Assembly: GCA_029266335.1 (NCBI GenBank)
Contig: JAQSXC010000009.1
Span: forward strand, 38,144 to 102,143
Source of the DNA: Eubacterium sp.
GTDB lineage: Bacteria; Bacillota; Clostridia; Acetivibrionales; DSM-1351
Length of the DNA stretch: 64,000 nt
Reading direction: 5' to 3'
Program-made: the position numbers and the translations under genes
In this document: piece by piece, positions 38,082 to 47,708 of the stretch
Layout: every line of letters starts with the position of its first letter
How positions within the stretch are numbered: the stretch's first letter is position 1
Notes under the pieces: model-generated
Databases searched by the model: none
What the model was told of the DNA's origin: nothing
What the model saw: only the letters and a program-made list of their open reading frames with translations

Positions 38082-38648
38082 ATGTCAAATATACCAAAGG
38101 ATGTAGGAATTCAAAAACAGCTGACGGAAATTCATATGGATAATTGGCTGCAGGATGTTGTATTTCAGCCAAAATGGTGGTTACTGATATTTTTAATAAT
38201 TATTTTGCTGTTTATATGGTGGAAAGCAGCTGATAAAGCAAGTCTGCAAGATGTTTGCCTGTATGCCTGCTTAATTACCATCGTCGCTCTTGGAATTAAC
38301 GAATACGGGCAGGAATTGACCTTCTGGGATTATCCGATAGATATTATCCCGGTATTTCCTCCTTTATCCTCCATTAACCTGATCTGTTTAATATTGATAT
38401 ATTCAATTGTATATCAGCATTTTAAGGAAAATAGGAGGTTTATACTTGCAGCAGCCGTAACCTCGGCAATTATTTGTTTTATATTGGAACCTTTTCTTGC
38501 CTGGGGTGGCTACTATCATTTGCTGAAATGGAAATATGTTTACGGTTTCCCACTATACACCCTGGCATCCATATGTGTTTGGTATATTACTAATAAAATT
38601 AGAAAAATTGAAAACTCTATAATAAAGGCACCAGGAGATAATAGCTAA
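38082..38648 (+). CDS. CBO0543-like multi-TM protein, copy 1
   Basis: ~5 TM; QPKWWLLIFLIII, GQELTFWDYPIDIIPVFPPLSSI. Confidence 0.7.
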   Translation: MSNIPKDVGIQKQLTEIHMDNWLQDVVFQPKWWLLIFLIIILLFIWWKAADKASLQDVCLYACLITIVALGINEYGQELTFWDYPIDIIPVFPPLSSINLICLILIYSIVYQHFKENRRFILAAAVTSAIICFILEPFLAWGGYYHLLKWKYVYGFPLYTLASICVWYITNKIRKIENSIIKAPGDNS

Positions 38649-38683
38649 ATATAAAGTGTGATAGTATTCCGGGAGATAAAAAA

Positions 38684-39238
38684 ATGCTTTTTGCTGCGTT
38701 ATTTGCACGTTCTGCTGTAAAAGTTCAGGAACAGTTATCAGCAGTCCGTATTGATCAATGGCTTCATGGGATTGTTTTTCAATGGAGATGGTGGTTTCTG
38801 TTATTTATTTTTTTTATATCGGCTTTTATTTGGTGGAGGACTTTGGATAAAAGCAGATTAAGAGAAATAGTTTTATATGTATCATTAATAATTATATTGA
38901 CTTTGGTGTTGGATGAAATCGGTGAAGAAATGACACTATGGGACTACCCATATGATCTGATTCCTTTGTTTCCGCCTTTGTCAGCCATTGATCTGGCTTG
39001 TTTACCCTTTATATATTCTTTGATATTTCAGCGCTTTAGGACATGGAAGAGCTTTGTAATTGCTACGATTATCATGTCGGGTATCTTTTGTTTTATATTG
39101 GAGCCGCTGTTTATAAGGATTGGTATATATCAAATGCTTGTATGGGAAAGCTATTATGGTTTTCCAATATATATCATGATGGCTGTCATCTGCAAAATTC
39201 TTGTAAAAAGGATATGTCGAAAATCTGTAACTTCATGA
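38684..39238 (+). CDS. CBO0543-like multi-TM protein, copy 2 (paralogue)
   Basis: QWRWWFLLFIFFIS, GEEMTLWDYPYDLIPLFPPLSAI aligned to copy 1. Confidence 0.7.
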   Translation: MLFAALFARSAVKVQEQLSAVRIDQWLHGIVFQWRWWFLLFIFFISAFIWWRTLDKSRLREIVLYVSLIIILTLVLDEIGEEMTLWDYPYDLIPLFPPLSAIDLACLPFIYSLIFQRFRTWKSFVIATIIMSGIFCFILEPLFIRIGIYQMLVWESYYGFPIYIMMAVICKILVKRICRKSVTS

Positions 39239-39418
39239 AAATATGTTTATGACAAAGTAACATGTAATGTAATAGCAGTTATGCAGCATAACATATAAAT
39301 TCAACCTTCTTATTCAACAGCAAACTGATAGTTTGTTTTTATCCGAGAACAGAGGTAATTTTCATATGGATACAAAAAGGATATATCTGTATGCTAAACT
39401 ATACTTGGAGGTGAGAGA

Positions 39419-40102
39419 ATGGCTTACAGACTGTTACTTGTAGAAGATGATCCAGAACTTAGAGAAATCATTTCAGATTATTTCATGGAAAAAAGCAGAG
39501 GAGTGTTTAATGTAGAGTTTGCCTGTACGGGCAGTGAAGGCCGGGACAAATGCATGGAGTATGAATACGATTTGCTTCTGCTGGATGTAATGCTTCCTGA
39601 GGTTGATGGGTTTTCACTTTGCAGGGAACTCAGAAAAAAGAGTGATGTACCCGTTATTTTTATAACTGCAAGGCATAGTGAAGCAGATAGATTGCACGGG
39701 TATAATCTGGGCTGTGACGATTACATATCAAAACCTTTTTCGCTGGCAGAACTGTATGCAAAGGTAACAGCTTTAATCAGGCGGGCTAAAGGTACTGTTG
39801 GAAGTGATATGCTGACAGCCGGCAGTATAAAACTGAATCCATATCGCTGTACAGCTTATGTGCATGATAAAGAAATAACTCTTGCCCCTAAGGAATTTTC
39901 CATCTTGAAAATTCTAATGGAAAATAAAGACGGGTTGGTAAGCCGGGAAAGCATTTTAGTAAGGGTTTGGGGCTATGATTTTGAAGGAAACGACAGAGTA
40001 GTGGACAATCATGTGAAAAAACTGCGAAAGGCCCTGGGAGATGCATCAGATCAAATAAAAACCTTAATCAAACGAGGTTACAGGCTGGAGAGCCGGCCTT
40101 AA
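39419..40102 (+). CDS. OmpR/PhoB-family response regulator
   Basis: LLVEDDPELREI, LLLDVMLPEVDGF, winged-helix C-terminus. Confidence 0.95.
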   Translation: MAYRLLLVEDDPELREIISDYFMEKSRGVFNVEFACTGSEGRDKCMEYEYDLLLLDVMLPEVDGFSLCRELRKKSDVPVIFITARHSEADRLHGYNLGCDDYISKPFSLAELYAKVTALIRRAKGTVGSDMLTAGSIKLNPYRCTAYVHDKEITLAPKEFSILKILMENKDGLVSRESILVRVWGYDFEGNDRVVDNHVKKLRKALGDASDQIKTLIKRGYRLESRP

Positions 40103-40104
40103 AA

Positions 40105-41841
40105 ATGGGAGTCAGTATGAAAAAAAATAAAACAAAGCGCACAATTTATATCAGAACCTTCTCAGCATTAATGGCTATATACCTGATACTAATGGTTTGC
40201 TTCAGCATATTTCTTATAGTGCAGGAAAAGAAGGTGGAAAGCTTTCGGTTAAGTTCGTATGCTTCCTATGAAAATGAAAATATTGAAACAGTTTTAGAAA
40301 ATAATACAGTTATAGAAAATACAGAGAAAGAAACTAAATTTACAGATTTATCCAAGGCGAAAAAGCAATTGGTGAACAAATTGGGTTTAACCATGTATCC
40401 AGAGGCGGAGATGGCATTATTCACCGGTGATTTCAACGTGATAGCACATTCAAATGATTATTGGATATGCAGCTATACCGAGTACCGTGAAGGAAATAAA
40501 AACTATTCAGGTTATGGATATTTAAATCAAAATTTATGGTTTAGTGAAAAAGATATTAAAGAGCTTGAAGAATATTTATATGCCCATCCAAAAGCAGAGA
40601 AGGCCGGAGATCTGTCGGGTTATTCAATTGATCTGGAAAGTTTTTGGGTGGACAATGAAATGGTAATTCCTGATAAAATAATAGTTACTCCCATGTATGC
40701 CGATTCCTTTGACGAAAACGGACTTGTTAACTCGGGCAGCGGAATCCGAACAAGAGAAATTGTCTATACCAGTAAATATAAAAACAACAGGGAATTGCCG
40801 CATTATGAGGAAGGTGGCATAATTCCTGTGAACTCATATAATAGAAATATTCAAGGACAAAGTAAACTCCGGGAACTGGCGATGGATAAAGGAAAACTTA
40901 AGGAAGCAGTTGAGCAGGGGAAGATCGGTGTATCTTATCAAAGAATAAATTTATTTGAATATACTTTTTACCTGGTGCAGCCATATAAGTATACCATCAA
41001 ACTGGATAAGGATAATCAGAAATACAGTGAATTCTGGATAGTTTCTGCAGGGAAAATAAATTTCTTTGACAAATGTAAAAATACTTTAGCCTTTGTATGG
41101 AGCAGCTGCTTTCTGACGTTTATTGCAGCAGCGTTTATATTATCGGCACAGACCTATAAAACTTACAAAAAGCGGGAGGAGCTTGACAGGCAGCGGAATT
41201 ATACCACAAACGCCCTGGCCCACGATTTAAAAACCCCTCTGAGCATTATATCAGGGTATGCACAAAACCTAATAGAAAATATTCATTCGGAAAAACGGGA
41301 ATATTATGCTGCCAATATACAATCAAATGTAAGCAGAATGGATGGGATAATCCGAAAGATGCTTGAGCTTTCAAAAATTGAGTCGGAATTAATTCAGCTG
41401 AAATACGAGGAGGTATCGCTTGGAAGAGTGTCTTATGAATTAAGAGAATGCTACATGGGAGTTTGTAATGAAAAACAAATAACGTGTTTAATTGAGGGAG
41501 ATGCTCTTATAAATGCAGACAAATCCCTGATTGAAAGAGTACTTGATAACTTTTTTGTAAATGCACTTGATAATACTCCTGTTGAAGGAACAATTCGCAT
41601 AAGGATATCTAAAAATACCTTCGAATTCTACAACAGCGGCAGTCAAATACCTGAGGATATGTTGAAGGAAATATGGCAGCCCTATAAAAAAGCCGATGAA
41701 GCGAGAGGCAATACAAAAGGAACAGGTCTTGGACTTTCAATCGCGCGTACGATTCTGGAATTGCATAATTTTTCATATGGCGCGAAAAACAATGAAGATG
41801 GGGTAATATTCTGGTTCCAATTCTCCGCTGAACAAAAATAA
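40105..41841 (+). CDS. Sensor histidine kinase with extracytoplasmic sensor domain
   Basis: TNALAHDLKTPLSIISGYAQNL H-box, GTGLGLSIART G2 box, TM at both sides of ~280 aa domain. Confidence 0.95.
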   Translation: MGVSMKKNKTKRTIYIRTFSALMAIYLILMVCFSIFLIVQEKKVESFRLSSYASYENENIETVLENNTVIENTEKETKFTDLSKAKKQLVNKLGLTMYPEAEMALFTGDFNVIAHSNDYWICSYTEYREGNKNYSGYGYLNQNLWFSEKDIKELEEYLYAHPKAEKAGDLSGYSIDLESFWVDNEMVIPDKIIVTPMYADSFDENGLVNSGSGIRTREIVYTSKYKNNRELPHYEEGGIIPVNSYNRNIQGQSKLRELAMDKGKLKEAVEQGKIGVSYQRINLFEYTFYLVQPYKYTIKLDKDNQKYSEFWIVSAGKINFFDKCKNTLAFVWSSCFLTFIAAAFILSAQTYKTYKKREELDRQRNYTTNALAHDLKTPLSIISGYAQNLIENIHSEKREYYAANIQSNVSRMDGIIRKMLELSKIESELIQLKYEEVSLGRVSYELRECYMGVCNEKQITCLIEGDALINADKSLIERVLDNFFVNALDNTPVEGTIRIRISKNTFEFYNSGSQIPEDMLKEIWQPYKKADEARGNTKGTGLGLSIARTILELHNFSYGAKNNEDGVIFWFQFSAEQK

Positions 41842-41858
41842 AATATCTGACTGATTTA

Positions 41859-41902
41859 AAAAAATCAACCGCCTGAATCAACCGAACGGTTGATTTTTTT
41901 TA
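41859..41902 (+). terminator. Terminator after histidine kinase
   Basis: AAATCAACCG...CGGTTGATTTTTTTT. Confidence 0.8.
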
Positions 41903-42010
41903 TTGTCCGGAAATATATACTTCTTAATATGACTTGAAGCTTTTAATGGTTTTCACAAAGGAGCAATTACTGTATTCAGTAAATAAATTGAAATGGAAAG
42001 GGAGAATATT

Positions 42011-42949
42011 ATGAATTCAATTATAAGAGTTGAAGGGTTGGAAAAGAGCTACAGGAAAAACAGAGCGGTGCAGAATATAACCTTCGATGTATATGAGGGT
42101 GAGATATTGTGTCTGCTTGGACCAAATGGAGCGGGAAAAAGCACAACCATCAATATTTTAACTACTGCACTGAAAGCCGACAGTGGCAGGATTTACTTTA
42201 ATGGCAGGGATTTAGGAAAGGCTACACAGGAATACAGAAGCTGTCTTGGAATTGTACCTCAGGATCTGGCTCTGTACGAAGAACTGTCGGCAGAGAAAAA
42301 TGTTGCTTTCTTTGCTGCGTTATATGGCGTCAACAGGAAAGAACTAGGAGCAAAAGTTGATGAAGCACTGAATTTTGTTGGGCTGCTGGATAAAAAGAAA
42401 GATAAGGTGAAAACTTTTTCGGGTGGAATGAAAAGAAGACTGAACATAGCCTGTGCAATTGCTCATAACCCTGAAATCATTTTTTTGGATGAACCTACAG
42501 TAGGTATAGATCCTCAGTCAAGAAACCACATACTGAACTCAATCAAAGAATTGAAGGAGAAAGGAGCAACAGTAATATACACTACACACTACATGGAAGA
42601 AGTTGAGGAGATATCCACAAGAATTATTATTGTAGATCATGGTAAAATCATTGCCGAAGGAACCAAGGAATCCTTGAAGGAAAAACTGGCTGAAGAGAAA
42701 CAATATCTGATCGAATCAGATGAGGTGGAAAAGCTTGAAAAAGATGAGATATTTAAAATAGCCGGAGTTAAAAACGTTGATATAGAAGGCAACCGGATCA
42801 GAATATCCGTAATAAAGGGCATTGATAATCTGGATAAGATTATTTCTATTCTGATTGGCAGGAAAATGAAAATAAATAATGTTACAAATGAGGAAGCAAG
42901 TCTTGAAACCGTATTTCTGAAATTAACAGGAAGAACTCTGCGGAATTGA
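42011..42949 (+). CDS. ABC transporter ATP-binding protein (ABC-2/DrrA type)
   Basis: LLGPNGAGKSTTINIL, FSGGMKRRLNIACAI, IFLDEPTVGIDP. Confidence 0.95.
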   Translation: MNSIIRVEGLEKSYRKNRAVQNITFDVYEGEILCLLGPNGAGKSTTINILTTALKADSGRIYFNGRDLGKATQEYRSCLGIVPQDLALYEELSAEKNVAFFAALYGVNRKELGAKVDEALNFVGLLDKKKDKVKTFSGGMKRRLNIACAIAHNPEIIFLDEPTVGIDPQSRNHILNSIKELKEKGATVIYTTHYMEEVEEISTRIIIVDHGKIIAEGTKESLKEKLAEEKQYLIESDEVEKLEKDEIFKIAGVKNVDIEGNRIRISVIKGIDNLDKIISILIGRKMKINNVTNEEASLETVFLKLTGRTLRN

Positions 42950-42973
42950 TTAAAGCTTGAAAGGAGAAGGTTT

Positions 42974-43717
42974 ATGAGTAGGTTTTGGATTATATTGAAA
43001 AGAGATCTGGCGAATTTATTAAAAAGCCCTGTACTTTTGCAGTTTAATACACTTTTGCCCATATTGCTTACATTGATATTGGGTTTCCTGTGCCAGGGCA
43101 ATTATGGAGAAGATATAACCTCTTATGATTATTATGGTATAACAATGCTTCTGTTTACTGTAATAAGCGTATCTGTTTCGGCCGCTAATGGTTTTATGGA
43201 GAAAAGTATAAAAGCATGCAATTTAAGAGTTATTTATTCGCCTATAAAAGTATCATACATTTATTTATCAAAAATAGTTGCAACTTTCCTGTATACGTCA
43301 GTTTGCTTTATGCTGGTAATAGGTGTTTGCAAATTTTTTATGGGGGTTGATTACGGAGGTAAAAATTTTGGATATGTTTTATTGTTGATCCTTTTGCTGG
43401 ATCTTTTGTCTGCTGCACTTGGCGTTATGTTTTGCTGCATTTTCAAGAGTGAAGAGGTATCAAGTCAAATACTGAGTATGGCTAATAACGTCATGGGAAT
43501 ATTGGGCGGATTGTTTTTTCAATTGGACGGTTTAGGTAAGGCTGCAAGCACTATTTCCAATATATCTCCAGTGAAATGGGTACTTGTGGGGATAATGAAA
43601 GTAATCTATGATGGCGATTTAAGCTTTATGATACCCATAACAATAATCTTTCTGTCAGTTACTGTCCTATTGACCTTTATATGCAAATTAACTTTCAGAA
43701 CGGAGGATTATGTATGA
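42974..43717 (+). CDS. ABC-2 type permease
   Basis: ~6 TM, directly downstream of ATPase. Confidence 0.85.
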   Translation: MSRFWIILKRDLANLLKSPVLLQFNTLLPILLTLILGFLCQGNYGEDITSYDYYGITMLLFTVISVSVSAANGFMEKSIKACNLRVIYSPIKVSYIYLSKIVATFLYTSVCFMLVIGVCKFFMGVDYGGKNFGYVLLLILLLDLLSAALGVMFCCIFKSEEVSSQILSMANNVMGILGGLFFQLDGLGKAASTISNISPVKWVLVGIMKVIYDGDLSFMIPITIIFLSVTVLLTFICKLTFRTEDYV

Positions 43718-44694
43718 GGAACATGTTGTATATATTAAAAAATAACTTTAACAGAGCCGTCGGCAGAAAGAATGTATTTCTGCTTATGTTATGTATATCA
43801 ATTGTCACCGTTATGGCAGCTGTTTTCTTTACAGCCAGGCTTGAAGTAAAAGGTAATGTAGCAGTTGTAACAAGTTCTCATAAGGCTGTCAGTATTAATT
43901 CCAAATACCTTCACGTAGAGAAGCTGAATAAGGTTCCAGAAAAATCATTTTTGGTTATGAATAAATATGATGCAATATTATTGGACAACGGAGATGGAAA
44001 CTTTGAAATAGTAACAATAAAAAGCGACAGCTTCAAAACAAAACTTCAGCAAATTTTATTCAACGGAAATGCCGATTTCAGTGAACCGGAAAAACGCGGA
44101 ATTGCATCAAATATACTGGGATACCTGGTTATGATGGTATTTATTCAAGGACTTCTGTATATGATGATGTATTCTGATGACAAGGAGAACGGGACCTTTA
44201 AAAGAATAGGTGTATCTCCAGCATCAATTGGAACCTATCTTGCCGGACATGGAATTTTCAACTTCCTGCTGGTTTTTGTACCAACTTTTCTAATTATTGC
44301 AGTCAGTAAATTAATATTCAATATCGATATCGGATTAAGCTATTTAAACTATGCCTGGCTGCTTGCTTTAATTACATTTCTGGTTACAAGTTTTTCTCTT
44401 TTATTAAGCTCTGTTTTCAAAAAAGCTGAAAGCAGCAATATGATTGGTCAATCAATAGCTGTTTTGACATCATTGCTTGCAGGCTGCTTCTATAGCTTTG
44501 ATAATTCACACACAATAATGAAGAAAATAATAAGTCTTCTTCCTCAAAAAAATTTCCTTGTATTGATTCAGGGTATAGAGCAGGGGAGGAGTCTTGGCGA
44601 GTATCTTCCACAGTTAACCTACCTGCTGGTATTCCCGGTTTTATTGCTGGTATTGTCGGCAATTCTGGTGAAAACCAAACTAAGGCATGAATAA
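43712..44694 (+). CDS. ABC-2 type permease
   Basis: ~6 TM, overlaps the first permease; start taken at MRNMLYILK. Confidence 0.85.
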
Positions 44695-44757
44695 TAAAAC
44701 TGATTTCTAAGGAGGAAAATAGCATATTAATATGGGAAAGTTATTAAATATCATGTC
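44684..44757. repeat. Palindromic element, degenerate copy (74 bp)
   Basis: GGCATGAATAATAAAAC...GGGAAAGTTATTAAATATCATGTC; overlaps permease stop codon. Confidence 0.5.
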
Positions 44758-44856
44758 TGGGTAAAGGTGAGTGTTGAGTAGTAATATAATTTGATATAGA
44801 ATATTTATTGTCAATCAAGCAGTTATAACACCCGGAGACGCAGATGAGAGGGTAAT

Positions 44857-47436
44857 ATGAACAGTAAAATAAAATTTATTTCAACTAAGCTGAAAATGCC
44901 TGCACCAAGAAAGAATTTTGTCAGAAGAGTTGAACTTTTTAAAAAACTTGAAGGTATTTCTGAATACAGGGTGGTCCTCGTAAAGGGAGTTGCAGGCAGC
45001 GGAAAAACTACCCTGCTGACCTCCTTTATTAAGGATTATTCTCATATGCCCTTTAAATGGCTGACTTTGGAAGGTGATAACAATAATATATTTTCGTTCT
45101 GGTATTATTTTGTAGAAACGGTTGCAGATTACCTTGGAGAAATGAAAGAAGAAGTGTCCTCTCTTTTTAATGCAGTCCTGCAGAAGGAAGACATAGAAAG
45201 ATTGATTGAAATACTGATCAATCAGTTGGACGGGGAAAAACAGCTTGCCATAGTTATTGATGACTTTCAGCATCTTGAGGATGAAGCTCTGGTTGACACT
45301 ATTGAATATTTTATTAAACACATGCCTGAAAATGTACATATTGTAATATTAACAAGGGATGAGCCCAGTATTTATTTTGGTGATTTAGTTATGAATGGCA
45401 GTGTTCTATACATAGACGAGGCAATGCTAAAGTTCAGCCCTGAAGAGGGAGTAGCTTTTTTGACCGGTTCCCTTGGGCTGAAACTGAATGAAGAGGTAGT
45501 AAGTGAAATAAACGAATTGTGCGAAGGCTGGGTGGGGGGACTCCAACTCATCGCACTTGCATGTATTAACAGGTCTCCCAAAGTAATGAAGGATATCAAA
45601 ATATATAATAAATATGCTGTGGACTATCTTTCAAAAGAGATTCTGGATTCACTGCCTGAAAAATACAGAAGTTTCCTCATTAAAACCTGCAATTTAAGCT
45701 ATTTTAATGAAGATATCTGCAATAGGCTTTTAGGAATAAATAACAGCAGAAGTATAATACAGGAGTTGCTGGACAAGGACCTTTTTATTATATGTATAGA
45801 TGAAGAAAGAGAGTTATACAGGTACCATAATATTTTCGGTGAATTTTTAAGACTGAGATTTTCTACTTTCCATGAGGCAGAAAAAAGTGAACTGTATACA
45901 AAGGCTGCCTTAATATTCAAAGCTGCCGGTGATCTGGAGGAAAGTATCAGGCAGCTGTACTGTAACCGGGATTATGGCGGTATGATAGAACTCCTGAAGG
46001 TATTGGAGCCTAATTACAAGGGCTGGGTATATTTACCCAAGATACCTGTCGAGCATTTAAAAGAAGATGTGGATTTGATCATTCAACTATTTTTCTACTA
46101 TTACTATAATGCAGACTTAAAAGGTATTGAGAACATGGTTGAGTCCTGCAAAAAGGAAATGGAAGATCAAAGCATATGGAGATTTGTTAAAATTGTAAAA
46201 GCCATGCTGGTGGACTTTGACATGTGCACCGATCTGATGACGATTGATGAAATAGAGCAGTTTAATGTAAGCAGTACTACAAAAGCTATACTTTATTTAA
46301 AGACAGCTGCTTTTTGTTACATAAAGTTTGAGCTTCACAAGGCGCTTCAATTTATTGAAAGAGCTGCTGTAATTGATTCTCAGAATAGTAATCCTTTTAT
46401 ACGGCTGACTGTATTGTCATTAAAATGTGGTGTTAAAGAGGAATTAGGGGAATTATCGGAATGTGAAAGACTGTTTTCGGAATTATTTAAAGTTCTGGAA
46501 AAAAGCCGGATATTATCTAAATACATGTCAAACTACTATATTGGATTAACAGGTATTTTGATAAAAGCCTATAAACTTGACCAGGCTGAAGAAGCACTGC
46601 TGAATGCACAGAGATATGGTTACGGTGAGAATTTATACATTGATGCCGGTTATCTTTACAATCTGGCAGAGGTAAGAATACTTCAGGGTCAGAAAGAAGA
46701 AGGACAGAAACTGCTTCTGCAGGTGTTAAGCAATCATGCCTATAAAAATATCCTTTATGCATCCGGGATAGTGAAACTTTTAATATATGCAAATATTCTG
46801 ACTCCGGAGTTTACTGATAAATATAAAAGAATGTATATGGAATGTGATCCGGCATATCTCAGGATTGAAGATAAACTGGCCTATGCAAAGGTACTGATGC
46901 AGCAAGGCAGTTTAAACGAATCCCTGTCTTTGGTGGATGAGATACTTCCTGTTGCCAGAAATCAAAAGATAAAGTACAAACTTGTTGAAGCCATACTTTT
47001 TAAAATAAATATTTTAGCAAATTCTGAAAAAATAGATAATAATGAAATTAAAAATCTTATGAGGGAAGCTGTTTATTACGGCTATGAGAACAGGATAATT
47101 TCTCCTTTTATATATGAAGGACAATATTTGAGCAAATATTTAGCTGAGTTGAAAGAGGAGAAAATCAAGGATCTTAAAGAAAAAGAAAAAGTTTTTATTA
47201 ATGAACTTATAAATTATTTGAAGCAAGATAACAGTGAGGAGCAATTAATTAGCGAGAGGGAGCTTGAGGTATTAAGGGAAATGTCCACAGGAGCCACAAA
47301 TAAGGAAATCGGTGAGAAACTCTGTATTTCAGTATCAACTGTTAAAACCCATATAATAAACATATATTCCAAACTCCAGATCAACAGCCGTGTAGAAGCA
47401 GTAGAATACGGAAGAAAACAGAAATGGATTGTATAG
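44857..47436 (+). CDS. LAL/MalT-type LuxR-family transcriptional regulator
   Basis: Walker A VKGVAGSGKTTLL; C-terminal LuxR HTH SERELEVLREMSTGATNKEIGEKLCISVSTVKTHIINIYSKL. Confidence 0.93.
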   Translation: MNSKIKFISTKLKMPAPRKNFVRRVELFKKLEGISEYRVVLVKGVAGSGKTTLLTSFIKDYSHMPFKWLTLEGDNNNIFSFWYYFVETVADYLGEMKEEVSSLFNAVLQKEDIERLIEILINQLDGEKQLAIVIDDFQHLEDEALVDTIEYFIKHMPENVHIVILTRDEPSIYFGDLVMNGSVLYIDEAMLKFSPEEGVAFLTGSLGLKLNEEVVSEINELCEGWVGGLQLIALACINRSPKVMKDIKIYNKYAVDYLSKEILDSLPEKYRSFLIKTCNLSYFNEDICNRLLGINNSRSIIQELLDKDLFIICIDEERELYRYHNIFGEFLRLRFSTFHEAEKSELYTKAALIFKAAGDLEESIRQLYCNRDYGGMIELLKVLEPNYKGWVYLPKIPVEHLKEDVDLIIQLFFYYYYNADLKGIENMVESCKKEMEDQSIWRFVKIVKAMLVDFDMCTDLMTIDEIEQFNVSSTTKAILYLKTAAFCYIKFELHKALQFIERAAVIDSQNSNPFIRLTVLSLKCGVKEELGELSECERLFSELFKVLEKSRILSKYMSNYYIGLTGILIKAYKLDQAEEALLNAQRYGYGENLYIDAGYLYNLAEVRILQGQKEEGQKLLLQVLSNHAYKNILYASGIVKLLIYANILTPEFTDKYKRMYMECDPAYLRIEDKLAYAKVLMQQGSLNESLSLVDEILPVARNQKIKYKLVEAILFKINILANSEKIDNNEIKNLMREAVYYGYENRIISPFIYEGQYLSKYLAELKEEKIKDLKEKEKVFINELINYLKQDNSEEQLISERELEVLREMSTGATNKEIGEKLCISVSTVKTHIINIYSKLQINSRVEAVEYGRKQKWIV

Positions 47437-47447
47437 TGTTTTTAAAT

Positions 47448-47496
47448 AAAACAGCTGCCTGACAAGACACTGTGGCGTTGTCAGGCAGCTGTTTTG
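47448..47496. terminator. Bidirectional terminator
   Basis: AAAACAGCTGCCTGACAA...TTGTCAGGCAGCTGTTTT. Confidence 0.9.
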
Positions 47497-47500
47497 CTGT

Positions 47501-47626
47501 TTATTTCGAAGATGAAGTTTTAACATTTGGCTCAGCGCCCTGAGAGTAACGTTTCTTGTTGCTTAAATCCTGAGTGTTGGCAAAATTCTGCACACCGTCA
47601 GCCTTTGTACTTTTATTCTTTCCCAT
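47501..47626 (-). CDS. 41-aa basic hydrophilic protein, possibly SASP-like; absent from ORF track
   Basis: MGKNKSTKADGVQNFANTQDLSNKKRYSQGAEPNVKTSSSK*, SD TTGGAGG, terminator immediately after stop. Confidence 0.6.
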   Translation of the reverse strand: MGKNKSTKADGVQNFANTQDLSNKKRYSQGAEPNVKTSSSK

Positions 47627-47708
47627 AGCTACCTCCAAGAGTTTTTGAACTTAGTCCTGCAATGTTTATTATTATTCATTTTTAAATATTTTATTATTTG
47701 CAGAAATA

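Noticed and set aside
44857-47436. STAND-type immune NTPase (antiphage)
   Set aside because: The C-terminal LuxR HTH and TPR-like middle match a LAL/MalT regulator better; no effector domain.
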